From assembly GCF_008017825.1 (NCBI RefSeq), contig NZ_VRLS01000040.1, positions 77,943 through 141,942 on the forward strand: DNA of 64,000 nt, given 5' to 3'. The DNA is from Mesonia sp008017825 (GTDB taxonomy: Bacteria > Bacteroidota > Bacteroidia > Flavobacteriales > Flavobacteriaceae). Shown here piece after piece: positions 34,622 through 42,632 of this stretch; position 1 is the stretch's first letter; the number at the start of each line of letters is the position of its first letter. A program made the translations under genes and the position numbers. The notes beneath the pieces were generated by a model. That model was not told where the DNA came from, made no database searches, and worked only from the letters and a program-made list of their open reading frames with translations.

Positions 34622-35423
34622 AATCATATTCATACTTATGGCTTTTTGGAGTTTTCCTAAATTGAGTAACGCTCAAACCAATGATCAACAAAAAGTACTA
34701 TTTTGTTATGGCGATTTTTATCCCGAACAAATAAAAGGTTACACTTATGTCATTGTAGAATCTTTACATTTCTCACGAGAAGATATCCATATTTTAAAAC
34801 AAAATAACACTTATGTATTTGCTTACATTAGTTTAGGAGAAGTAAATAAAGATGGGATTCTTTATAATAAAATTGAACCCTATGTTTTAGAGAAAAATGA
34901 AATCTGGAACAGTTACGTTATCGATATTGAAAACAAAGAAACTTATGCAGCTTTAAAGAAAGAATTTATTTACAATTTAGAAGTACAAGGGTATGATGGC
35001 ATGTTTTTAGACAATATTGATAATTACACTATTTACGGTCCAACTCCTGAAAAAAAAGAGAGTCTTATTCATTTCCTAAAGGAAATAAAAGAGTTATATC
35101 CCAGTAAAAAACTCATGCAAAATGCGGGGTTACTTATTACGGAAGAAACCAACCCTTATATAGATTTTATAGCCATTGAATCTATTGCTACCAATTACGA
35201 TTTTGATAAAAATAATTATAGACTTAGAAAGGAAAAGGAATTTAGGGAAATGCTAAGTGAACTGAAAAGTATTCATAAGAAATATGATATCCCTGTCATT
35301 TTAATAGAATATGCGATTACTAAACCTTTATTTAAAAAGGTAGCTAAACGAGTAAAACCAACAGGCTGGCCTTATTTTATTGGTAATATAGATTTACAAG
35401 ATATACCCAAAACATTAGATTAA
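34608..35423 (+). CDS. Secreted PelA-like glycoside hydrolase (GH114/GH166-like)
   Basis: 271 residues. Signal peptide (about 1-22), then a TIM barrel with FAYISLGEVN (Glu78), QGYDGMFLDNID (Asp130, Asp135) and LMQNAG, the pattern of endo-alpha-1,4-polygalactosaminidases (GH114) and of the hydrolase half of PelA (GH166). In Pseudomonas this domain is fused to a deacetylase in one PelA protein; here it is alone and the deacetylase is two genes downstream. It could trim or release the polymer in the periplasm. Overlaps the pelG end by 14 bases. Confidence 0.8.
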   Translation: MQHIKIIFILMAFWSFPKLSNAQTNDQQKVLFCYGDFYPEQIKGYTYVIVESLHFSREDIHILKQNNTYVFAYISLGEVNKDGILYNKIEPYVLEKNEIWNSYVIDIENKETYAALKKEFIYNLEVQGYDGMFLDNIDNYTIYGPTPEKKESLIHFLKEIKELYPSKKLMQNAGLLITEETNPYIDFIAIESIATNYDFDKNNYRLRKEKEFREMLSELKSIHKKYDIPVILIEYAITKPLFKKVAKRVKPTGWPYFIGNIDLQDIPKTLD

Positions 35424-35427
35424 TGGC

Positions 35428-37398
35428 ATGCTATATTTAGAATCTGTATTTATTGGTGCACTGAGAATCATTGGTTTTTGCATCATTATATTTGTGATAA
35501 AAACAATTGTTTCTGCAAAAAAGCAATCTCAATTTGGGTTTGATTATTTAATCCCAAGGCTGGTTACTTTTTTGAGTGTAATTATTATTACAGGTTTTCT
35601 TCTTACTCAGTTAAATGCTTACGATTCATTTATCCTACTCGCCATTATTTGGGGTTTTATGCTTCTTATTTTTTTAAATTTGAATAGAAAAAGCCCTTTA
35701 AGAACCCAGTTAAAAATAATAAAGACCAGATCTCTAATTTATATTGTAAAAGCAATTGAAAATAAGCAACCTCTCATTAGCTTTAAAAAAATTAAGGAGA
35801 AACGAGCGGCTTTACAAACTGCTAAAAACCCCAAGCAAAAATTAAGTATTACTCATATTTATTGGCAAATGGGTATAGGATTTCTTATGGCAATTTTAGG
35901 TTTTTTCTCTCGGCTATACTTTTATAGATTTGACCGGTATGCATTATCAGACATTTGGTATAAAGACTTATCTAGAATGAAAGAGCTTTCTGAGCAAGTA
36001 TGGTTTTTTCATTCTGGTTCCATGACAGGAGAATTTTTATTAATTAATCTTTACGGAACTCTTACAGGACTTAGTGATAGTATTGCTTTAGAATCTTTTG
36101 GACTTATAGAAGTAGCAATTCTAGCTTTAGTTATTTTTTGGTTTTGCTATAGATCTTTTAATAGGTCTTTCTTTCCTGCTTTAAGTTCAAGTCTATTTTT
36201 TATATTTTTTTATATGTTTCTGCCTATTAATATAGATTTATCTACTATGCATAAATCTGTGTTTTTAGCTTTAATAATCGGTTTACCCGCTATCCTGTTT
36301 ATTCATTCTCCTAAAATACTGAAAGGAAAAATATCGACATATTTTAGATGGATGATTTATATTTTTACAGCTACTTTCTTAATAAATCTCTTTGTTGCGA
36401 TCTATGTATTATTCCCAATAGTTTTATTAAGCTTTTTGTTAAGGTATAAAGATGTATACATTCGAAAATCATTTTATGCCTATTCTATTTCAACCGTTTT
36501 TATATTTTTAATGCATTATGTGGCAAGTTTAGTATTGGGGCAAGATTTTCTCAATTTTATAGCTTCTAATATTTATGCTTACAATACTTACACTTACACT
36601 CCGCAATTAGCAGTTCCTATAAACGAATTATTGTTAGTTTATGGATATCTCGCCTGTAGTTTAACTGCATTAGTTTTACCTTTTGCTGTAAAAAACATTA
36701 AAAAATGGAGTTTTATATTGGTATTATTGATTCAATTGGATTTATTACTCTTAGCCGCAATATATAAAGTAGATTTTATTGATTTAGATTTGTTAAATCA
36801 AGCATTAACAGTTTTTATTCCTGTTATGGTTGGTATTTCTTTATACTTGCTTGGTATGTTTACTAAAGCTATTATTAAGCCTAAAAGAGAATTTATCGCT
36901 GTAAAGTTATTGCTAAGTTTATCGATAAGTGGTTTGGTCCTTTTCTATTTATATGACGATACTATTGCGAAAATCCCTTTTAGAAAAGAAGTTAAAAATG
37001 AACAAGTTTTAGCCGCTTATGATAAGATTGAAAATAATCTTTTGCCCTATTCCTATGGAGTGGTAAACGATGAGCAAACTAAAGTAATTAGTATGGGGAA
37101 TCATTTTTTTCTTCCCTATAATTACTTTTTTTCAGAATATTTAAACCAAGATCTAGAATATTTTAAAAACAAAGAAGATCTCATTTATCTAAGAAACAAT
37201 CCTGGCATTATACCTCCTAAGAGTATTTTGGTATTTGATTATAAAGATCGAGAAAACAGCATTCAAATAGAAAAAGCTTTACAAACTTTAAAACAAAGAG
37301 GGAGAAATATTCGTATATTTTATAAAAACAGTTTAGTAAGCGTTTATGAAATCATAAATGAACCTAAACAGTCTCACGTAAGAGAGTTACTTTTTTAA
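35428..37398 (+). CDS. Polytopic membrane protein of the Pel-like operon (unknown function)
   Basis: 656 residues with about 12-14 predicted membrane helices. N-terminal helices (about 8-30, 45-65, 68-88), a cytosolic basic stretch (about 90-145), further helices to about residue 480, then an extracytoplasmic-looking domain of about 160 residues (FRKEVKNEQVLAAYDKIENN onward). No GAF, GGDEF or PilZ motif is visible, so it does not look like PelD. It occupies the place of PelD/PelE in known clusters. Could be a scaffold or a second transporter. Gap of 4 bases from the hydrolase and 5 from the next gene. Confidence 0.7.
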   Translation: MLYLESVFIGALRIIGFCIIIFVIKTIVSAKKQSQFGFDYLIPRLVTFLSVIIITGFLLTQLNAYDSFILLAIIWGFMLLIFLNLNRKSPLRTQLKIIKTRSLIYIVKAIENKQPLISFKKIKEKRAALQTAKNPKQKLSITHIYWQMGIGFLMAILGFFSRLYFYRFDRYALSDIWYKDLSRMKELSEQVWFFHSGSMTGEFLLINLYGTLTGLSDSIALESFGLIEVAILALVIFWFCYRSFNRSFFPALSSSLFFIFFYMFLPINIDLSTMHKSVFLALIIGLPAILFIHSPKILKGKISTYFRWMIYIFTATFLINLFVAIYVLFPIVLLSFLLRYKDVYIRKSFYAYSISTVFIFLMHYVASLVLGQDFLNFIASNIYAYNTYTYTPQLAVPINELLLVYGYLACSLTALVLPFAVKNIKKWSFILVLLIQLDLLLLAAIYKVDFIDLDLLNQALTVFIPVMVGISLYLLGMFTKAIIKPKREFIAVKLLLSLSISGLVLFYLYDDTIAKIPFRKEVKNEQVLAAYDKIENNLLPYSYGVVNDEQTKVISMGNHFFLPYNYFFSEYLNQDLEYFKNKEDLIYLRNNPGIIPPKSILVFDYKDRENSIQIEKALQTLKQRGRNIRIFYKNSLVSVYEIINEPKQSHVRELLF

Positions 37399-37403
37399 TA
37401 CAT

Positions 37404-40400
37404 ATGAAGCAATTTTATATAGCTTACAAATTTATTTTTCTTCTTGCACTTTCTTTTTTAGTTAGTTGCCAAGCAGACCAGGATGATCAAGATTTCTCAC
37501 CAGATCTAGAGTCTATTAATAGCCCTTTGGTCGCATTTGTAAAAAATAGCTCCTCTAAGAAAAACTTACTTTCAAGTAAGCAATTTTCAAAAACTTTAGA
37601 ATATGCTAAAATTCCACATAGATTTATTACGGGTAATGAATATAATTCAGCAGAAAAGATACCCGCACAACTAAGAGTTCTTGTTTTTTTTGGCACAGAA
37701 TTTTTTTCTGAACAAGCCATAAAGAAAACCATTGCTTTTATAGAAAATGGAGGAACAGTGGTATTTGCTACTTTAGATGACTCAAAGCTTTTAAAATACC
37801 TTAGCGGAATAAAAAAAGAGGGAGAATTAACCTATAATACATCTGCTCTAGGATATCATTTTAAAACTGATTTTTTACCTAATTTAAAAGGAAAAAAGAC
37901 TAATAATAAACAAACTCACGTTGGTTTTACAAGAGAAAGTTTTAAAGATAACATTTCTGTTCTCGTAACCGCATTTAATGATGATAATTATCCTGTCATT
38001 GTTGAGAATAAACTAAATACTGGGAATGTTATTCTTTTTAATAAATATGGAGAACTAGAAAAGCAAGATCGCGGTTTACTTTTTGCAGCTATTCTTAGCG
38101 GACTAGAAAACATTGCCTATCCCATTGCTAATGTAGCCACCATTGCTTTAGACGATTTCCCTGCTCCACTCTATCCTATTTTGAGTGAACCTATAAAATC
38201 TGAAATGGGAATTACTCAAAAACAATATTATAATAAAATATGGTGGCCAGATATGCTTGCTTTGGCAGATAAATATAAATTAGATTACTCTGCTTATGTT
38301 TGCTTTGATTACCGTAACAAAACTGAACCTCCTTTTTTGTTTTCGGAATGGGAGTTGTCCTATTCCGAAAAAAATGGAATCAAAAAATATACTTCAGATA
38401 TTTTAATGGAGTCGTTTAAAAGTAACCGTCACGAACTTGCTTTGCATGGTTATAATCATCAATCTCTGGTAAAAACTGACTGGCCTAACCAAAAATATAT
38501 GGAGTTAGGTTTAAAAACTGCTAAAAAACGATGGAAAGGAAGTAGGTATGGTAAATTGCCTGTCACTTATGTACCACCCTCAAACACAATAGACAGTATT
38601 GGTTTTCAGGCGTTACAAGAAGCTTTTAAGTCTATAAAGTACAATTGTAGTCTTTACTTAGGAAATTTTAAAGACGGAGGTGATAGAGAGTTTGCTGTAG
38701 AACCTTATAACGATCATTTCTATAATTTTCCTAGAATTTCTAGCGGTTATGTAATGGATGGGGACGAACAATTTAATGCGCAATCTCTTTTTTTATATAC
38801 AGGAATATGGAATCACTTTATTCATCCAGATGATGTGTACCAAATTAAAAGTGAAGACGGTATAGCTGCTGCCGGAAATTATGAATATAGAAATAAAGAA
38901 AACTACGGATGGAAAATTTCTAAAGACGGCTCTCCCGGTTTACTTCCTAGATTCGAAAATTATTTAAAAGAAATTCAAGGTGTCTTTCCACTTTTAGATT
39001 TTGTCACTGTTCACCAAGGAGCGATGAATACTCAAAATTGGCAAAAACAATCTTATAATAGAGAAATTTGTAAAGATTTTCATTTGGTAAGCAATGTAGA
39101 AACTTTAGAAAACGATCAATATTGGTTTAATTATGTAAAAAAGAAAAATACTGCCAAAACAGAACATTTTCTCAAAAATAATAACCTGCAGTTTTCTAAG
39201 ACTCCATTTTTAGAAGGATTTCTATTTCAAATTAAAACGTCTAATGCTCAGTTAAAACTTCCGCCAAGGCAATTAAAAAGGAGTAAAAAATTAAAGCTTT
39301 ATAAAGAATATTTAGCATTTAAAAGTAAAAATCTCTTCAGTCAAGAAAATAGCTATAATACTTTAACCGAAAAATATTTGGCTGAAGGAAATGTACCCTT
39401 AGCTATTTATCATCTTAAGCAAACACTAAAGGCTAAAAAAGCCTCTAAAAAAGAGTTATTAGATTTATATACCTATTTAGGGTGGCAAGGTAAAAGCCCT
39501 GAAATATGGGAGACTTTACATATACAATTACAAAATTTTGGTCCCAGTAAAGAGTTAATAAACGTTAGTATTTCTATAAGTGAAAAAGAGGCTTTTCCCA
39601 ATAAGGAGGTAGCAAAAGTATGGCTTCAGCTTCAGCTAAATAAATACCCTACAAATACCCTTTTGCAACTCACTTATTTGGCAAATTTTGGCGTTTATTA
39701 CCAGGATCAACCAATCTCAATTTTAAGTATAACCAATTTATTAAAAGATAGTTCGAAGCACAATAAGACCAAAAATTTATTAGATGAACTTTCTTATAAT
39801 TATCCTTCGGCATTTTTAGACCTTATAAAAGATCTTTCTCCTTGTGCTAAAAATTATTCATTCTTAGCAGAAAATATCACTTGGCTTTACGCCGATAATG
39901 AAGAATATTCAAAGGCCGTGGCTTGGTCTAAATGCACTACAATTAATCAAGAAAATATTGAAAATTGGCGTATACAAACGGGAGAATTTGATTTCTTAAA
40001 AGAAACCAATTATCCTAAATATGTAGAATATTTACTTTATAACAAACCTAGACAAGCACTGCGAGAGCTTATTAATAATAAGCCTTGTACTTTACAGCTA
40101 TCCTCTTCGCTTCAACAAGATATAGCTTACTCTTTCGCGGAAACAGGGACTCATAGAAAAGCTTTAGAGTGGTCTCATTGTGTAGAGGATTTTTATGTAA
40201 TTGATCAACTTATTTGGTATCAAGAATTAGGGAATATTGAAGCTATAGAATTAGTGATAAAATCTATGGAAGACACTAATCCAGATAAAACAAAAGCAAA
40301 TGTTATGCTTATAGATTATTATTTAGGAGAAGGAGATATAGTAAACGCTTGGAAATGGGTCAATGATTTACCAAACTCACCTACAAAATTAAAGTACCAA

Positions 40401-40490
40401 GATCTTTTAAATAAAGATGTAATATATGCTTCCAGTAAAAATCAAAAATATCTTTTAAAGAATTATCCCAATTTATTCAACCCCAAGTAG
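37404..40490 (+). CDS. Lipoprotein: PelA-like deacetylase (DUF2194) fused to PelB-like TPRs
   Basis: 1,028 residues. Lipoprotein signal with Cys22 (FLVSC), a Rossmann-like amidotransferase-fold domain (about 40-235), a metal-dependent deacetylase-like domain with TIALDDFPAP (Asp250-Asp251), ELALHGYNH (His348, His352), YVPPSN and HFIHPDD (471-477), then an alpha-solenoid of TPRs (about 640-1025). Deacetylation makes Pel cationic in the characterised systems. PelB has TPRs followed by an outer-membrane barrel, and the next frame encodes such a barrel. The reading frame ends NPK-stop at 40488-40490, but a -1 shift at CCCC (40481-40484) continues into the barrel frame, giving about 1,329 residues. 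Confidence 0.82.
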   Translation: MKQFYIAYKFIFLLALSFLVSCQADQDDQDFSPDLESINSPLVAFVKNSSSKKNLLSSKQFSKTLEYAKIPHRFITGNEYNSAEKIPAQLRVLVFFGTEFFSEQAIKKTIAFIENGGTVVFATLDDSKLLKYLSGIKKEGELTYNTSALGYHFKTDFLPNLKGKKTNNKQTHVGFTRESFKDNISVLVTAFNDDNYPVIVENKLNTGNVILFNKYGELEKQDRGLLFAAILSGLENIAYPIANVATIALDDFPAPLYPILSEPIKSEMGITQKQYYNKIWWPDMLALADKYKLDYSAYVCFDYRNKTEPPFLFSEWELSYSEKNGIKKYTSDILMESFKSNRHELALHGYNHQSLVKTDWPNQKYMELGLKTAKKRWKGSRYGKLPVTYVPPSNTIDSIGFQALQEAFKSIKYNCSLYLGNFKDGGDREFAVEPYNDHFYNFPRISSGYVMDGDEQFNAQSLFLYTGIWNHFIHPDDVYQIKSEDGIAAAGNYEYRNKENYGWKISKDGSPGLLPRFENYLKEIQGVFPLLDFVTVHQGAMNTQNWQKQSYNREICKDFHLVSNVETLENDQYWFNYVKKKNTAKTEHFLKNNNLQFSKTPFLEGFLFQIKTSNAQLKLPPRQLKRSKKLKLYKEYLAFKSKNLFSQENSYNTLTEKYLAEGNVPLAIYHLKQTLKAKKASKKELLDLYTYLGWQGKSPEIWETLHIQLQNFGPSKELINVSISISEKEAFPNKEVAKVWLQLQLNKYPTNTLLQLTYLANFGVYYQDQPISILSITNLLKDSSKHNKTKNLLDELSYNYPSAFLDLIKDLSPCAKNYSFLAENITWLYADNEEYSKAVAWSKCTTINQENIENWRIQTGEFDFLKETNYPKYVEYLLYNKPRQALRELINNKPCTLQLSSSLQQDIAYSFAETGTHRKALEWSHCVEDFYVIDQLIWYQELGNIEAIELVIKSMEDTNPDKTKANVMLIDYYLGEGDIVNAWKWVNDLPNSPTKLKYQDLLNKDVIYASSKNQKYLLKNYPNLFNPK
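40481..40490 (+). other. Apparent frameshift site between the TPR and barrel parts
   Basis: Bases 40481-40490 read CCCCAAGTAG. In the upstream frame: AAC CCC AAG TAG (stop). Reading one base back, AAC CCC CAA GTA GCA AAA continues without a stop through 40511 into the barrel. The barrel frame has been open since 40439. One extra C in the four-C run would restore a single gene. Confidence 0.7.
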
Positions 40491-40510
40491 CAAAAAAAAT
40501 AAAGAGGGAA

Positions 40511-41392
40511 GTGATTAAAAATGAAAATGATTTTATAGAAACTACATCGGTTCTTGTAGCCGACAGGTTAGAACCCACCACATTGGGTAATAAAGTAGTT
40601 TATGGGTTTAGAGATAGAAGTTTAAACACTCATAAAGTTGGGGTAACTCAGTTCAATGCTTATCATCTAAAAACTAATCATCCAGAAGATATTAATCATT
40701 ATTTATACGGAGCAGAATATTCTTTTAAAAGAAAGGAAAGAGAAAGTAAAATAAATTATAGTGGTAGCTTAGGAGCGCAAATAGATCAAAAAAATGACGT
40801 TTTTGTCATGGCCTCTGCAAATGTAAGCTATGCTAAAGATAGTTTATACAGTTCGGCTCAATTATTAGTACAGCCTGCTATTACCGGACCAGCTTATAGT
40901 TTAAATATTTATCAGACTCAATTAAATATTTATGAAGAACTCACACTTAAGAAAAATTATACCGGGATTGCTAACTTAGAAACCAATTATTACAGTGACG
41001 GAGTTTTAGATGCAACACTTACGGGAAAATTTAGTAAAAGCTTTTTATGGCAAAAAGATCATAGCTTTACACCCTATTCAGAAATTTCGGGTACGTTAGG
41101 AAACACCAACAGAGAAGATGGATATCCTTATTGGAGTACTAAAGAACGTTTATTTGGAGGATTGGGATTAACTTACACTTTAAAAAATGAAACAACAGGC
41201 ATTGAATTGAATTTGGATGCTAGCGCTTTTATAGATACTTACTCAGATAGTTTTCAGCGCTACATTGGTAATTTAAAACTTCCTGTTACTTCTAGATTTT
41301 CTATTAACGCTAATGCGGAATTTTATACGTTAGAAAATTTCTACTCTAATAACTTTAATTTAGGTTTAAAATATTATTTAGGTAAAAATTAA
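40511..41392 (+). CDS. Outer-membrane beta-barrel (PelB C-terminal-like), probably continuation of the preceding gene
   Basis: 293 residues from the GTG at 40511, preceded by GAGGGA. The sequence alternates hydrophobic and polar residues over many strands (GSLGAQIDQ, VFVMASANVSYA, LYSSAQLLVQPAI) and ends in an aromatic-rich last strand FNLGLKYYLG, as outer-membrane barrels do. There is no signal peptide, so the protein cannot reach the outer membrane on its own. The frame is open upstream to 40439 across the stop of the previous gene. The simplest reading is that this is the C-terminal barrel of the deacetylase-TPR protein. Alternative: independent start from GTG and co-export by an unknown route. 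Confidence 0.75.
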   Translation: MIKNENDFIETTSVLVADRLEPTTLGNKVVYGFRDRSLNTHKVGVTQFNAYHLKTNHPEDINHYLYGAEYSFKRKERESKINYSGSLGAQIDQKNDVFVMASANVSYAKDSLYSSAQLLVQPAITGPAYSLNIYQTQLNIYEELTLKKNYTGIANLETNYYSDGVLDATLTGKFSKSFLWQKDHSFTPYSEISGTLGNTNREDGYPYWSTKERLFGGLGLTYTLKNETTGIELNLDASAFIDTYSDSFQRYIGNLKLPVTSRFSINANAEFYTLENFYSNNFNLGLKYYLGKN

Positions 41393-41462
41393 ATCTTAAT
41401 GGTATTATAAATGTTTAGGAAAGATACAAGATTTCTACGTTATTGTAGATAAAACACAAAAT

Positions 41463-41873
41463 ATGGATATGAGCATACTAGCCAAAAGTGAAAGACAATT
41501 ACTCGTTTTATTCCATTCTGATAGTGAATTGGGTAAACAATGTAGAGCACAAGCCGAAGCTTCAGATGCAAAGGCTTTAACGATAGATTTAAAAGAGACT
41601 AAAATCACAGGAACCGAGTGGGCAGAAATTGCAGAAATGCTTGGTAAAAATGTTTTTGATTTAATACAGCAAGACCATCCTACTTTCAAAAATAAGTATG
41701 GCGATACTAAAGTGAGTTTAGAAGATCACGATGCAATGAAGGTTTTAGAAAATCATCCAGAGACGCTTGTTTATCCAATTGCAATTAGAGGAGAAAAAGC
41801 TTTACAAGCTAGCAAAACAGCCGACATATCTAAGCTATTTAAGCCAGATACTGGAGAAATCGAAAAGAAATAG
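41463..41873 (+). CDS. ArsC/Spx-fold thioredoxin-like protein, catalytic Cys lost
   Basis: 136 residues matching the ArsC-like thioredoxin fold (LVLFHSDSELGKQCRAQAEASDAK, then TGTEWAEIAEMLGKN, DHPTFKNKYG, VLENHPETLVYPIAIRG). The usual active-site CxxSR is replaced by HSDSELGKQCR; the only Cys is shifted. Not an arsenate reductase by these residues. Perhaps a stress-linked regulator like Spx. Neighbour of the hibernation factor gene. Confidence 0.78.
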   Translation: MDMSILAKSERQLLVLFHSDSELGKQCRAQAEASDAKALTIDLKETKITGTEWAEIAEMLGKNVFDLIQQDHPTFKNKYGDTKVSLEDHDAMKVLENHPETLVYPIAIRGEKALQASKTADISKLFKPDTGEIEKK

Positions 41874-41971
41874 TATCTCTCGTTTATTACCAAATTTTTA
41901 CTAAAAGACTATTAAATAGTTAGGAAAAATGTCATTATAGATGTATCTTAGAGGTAACAAAAAACTTAACT

Positions 41972-42274
41972 ATGGATATAAATTTTAATTATGTACACGT
42001 AAAAGCGAGTACACGCTTAGAAGAAGTTGTAACAGAAAAAATCAATAAATTAAAAACCAGATTTGATTTTTTAGTTGGTGCCGAAGTTTACTTTAAAACT
42101 GAAAATTCATCATCAACAGATGAAGGTAGAATTTGTGAAATTAAACTAAGTTTACCAGGTCCTTTAGTATTTGCCTCTGCAAATGAAGAGAATTTTGATA
42201 TGGCAATTAGTAAATGTACAAATGAGATAAAAACTCAGCTTCAAAAGAGAAAAGAGAAAATGCAAACGCATTAG
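41972..42274 (+). CDS. hpf: Ribosome hibernation promoting factor, short form (HPF/RaiA)
   Basis: 100 residues. Fold signature INFNYVHVKASTRLEEVVTEKI, FDFLVGAEVYFK, FASANEENFDMAISKCTNEI and a basic tail (LQKRKEKMQ). Short form without the C-terminal dimerisation domain. Binds the 30S decoding region in stationary phase. Own terminator follows. Confidence 0.93.
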   Translation: MDINFNYVHVKASTRLEEVVTEKINKLKTRFDFLVGAEVYFKTENSSSTDEGRICEIKLSLPGPLVFASANEENFDMAISKCTNEIKTQLQKRKEKMQTH

Positions 42275-42296
42275 TTGTAACGCATATTTAATTAAG

Positions 42297-42330
42297 AAAA
42301 GGTCTTGTAGTAATTACAAGACCTTTTTTA
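42297..42330 (+). terminator. Intrinsic terminator of hpf
   Basis: Thirteen-base perfect stem AAAAGGTCTTGTA / TACAAGACCTTTT (42297-42309 with 42315-42327), 5-base loop, T tract of seven. Confidence 0.88.
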
Positions 42331-42453
42331 TGGATTCAACTTTGCTTTAGTTCTACTGTATATTAAATTGAGATCTCCTAACTTTAAGAGTATCAATTTT
42401 ATTCATTATTTAGTCTTATATTGTTCTAAGACTTTATACCTTTTAAGATCAAC

Positions 42454-42514
42454 CAATCAAAGATTTGGAAACATAAGAACTATAACGTAAATAAGATTCA
42501 ATCAAAAATTTGGA
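42454..42514. repeat. Pair of 16-base direct repeats (CAATCAAAxATTTGGA)
   Basis: Copies at 42454-42469 and 42499-42514 share 15 of 16 bases, start-to-start distance 45 bases. Each is also partly palindromic (TCAAAxATTTGA-like). Possible protein-binding sites. No partner is evident. Confidence 0.6.
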
Positions 42515-42577
42515 TTTAACTGTCTGAGCAATATTTTAAAGGAGTTCACTTAGTTTAAATAAAGCAATTAGACACAA

Positions 42578-42606
42578 AAAACCCACTTATGTAATGAGTG
42601 GGTTTT
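42578..42606 (-). terminator. Intrinsic terminator of the OmpA-family lipoprotein gene
   Basis: Stem AAAACCCACT / AGTGGGTTTT (42578-42587 with 42597-42606), 9-base loop; the A run on the left is a T tract for minus-strand transcripts arriving from 42633. Confidence 0.82.
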
Positions 42607-42632
42607 AATGATAAAGTATAATTTATATCCTA

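Larger units (their letters stand above)
42275..42632. other. Intergenic region with a near-direct repeat and two terminators
   Basis: No reading frame with coding character. It contains the hpf terminator, two 16-base copies of CAATCAAAxATTTGGA (42454-42469 and 42499-42514, one difference), and the terminator of the OmpA-family gene. No tRNA or known RNA is recognised. Confidence 0.7.

Noticed and set aside
31524..41392. PelD-like c-di-GMP receptor within the operon
   Set aside because: I looked for GGDEF-like, GAF and RxxD motifs in each product and found none that could be defended.
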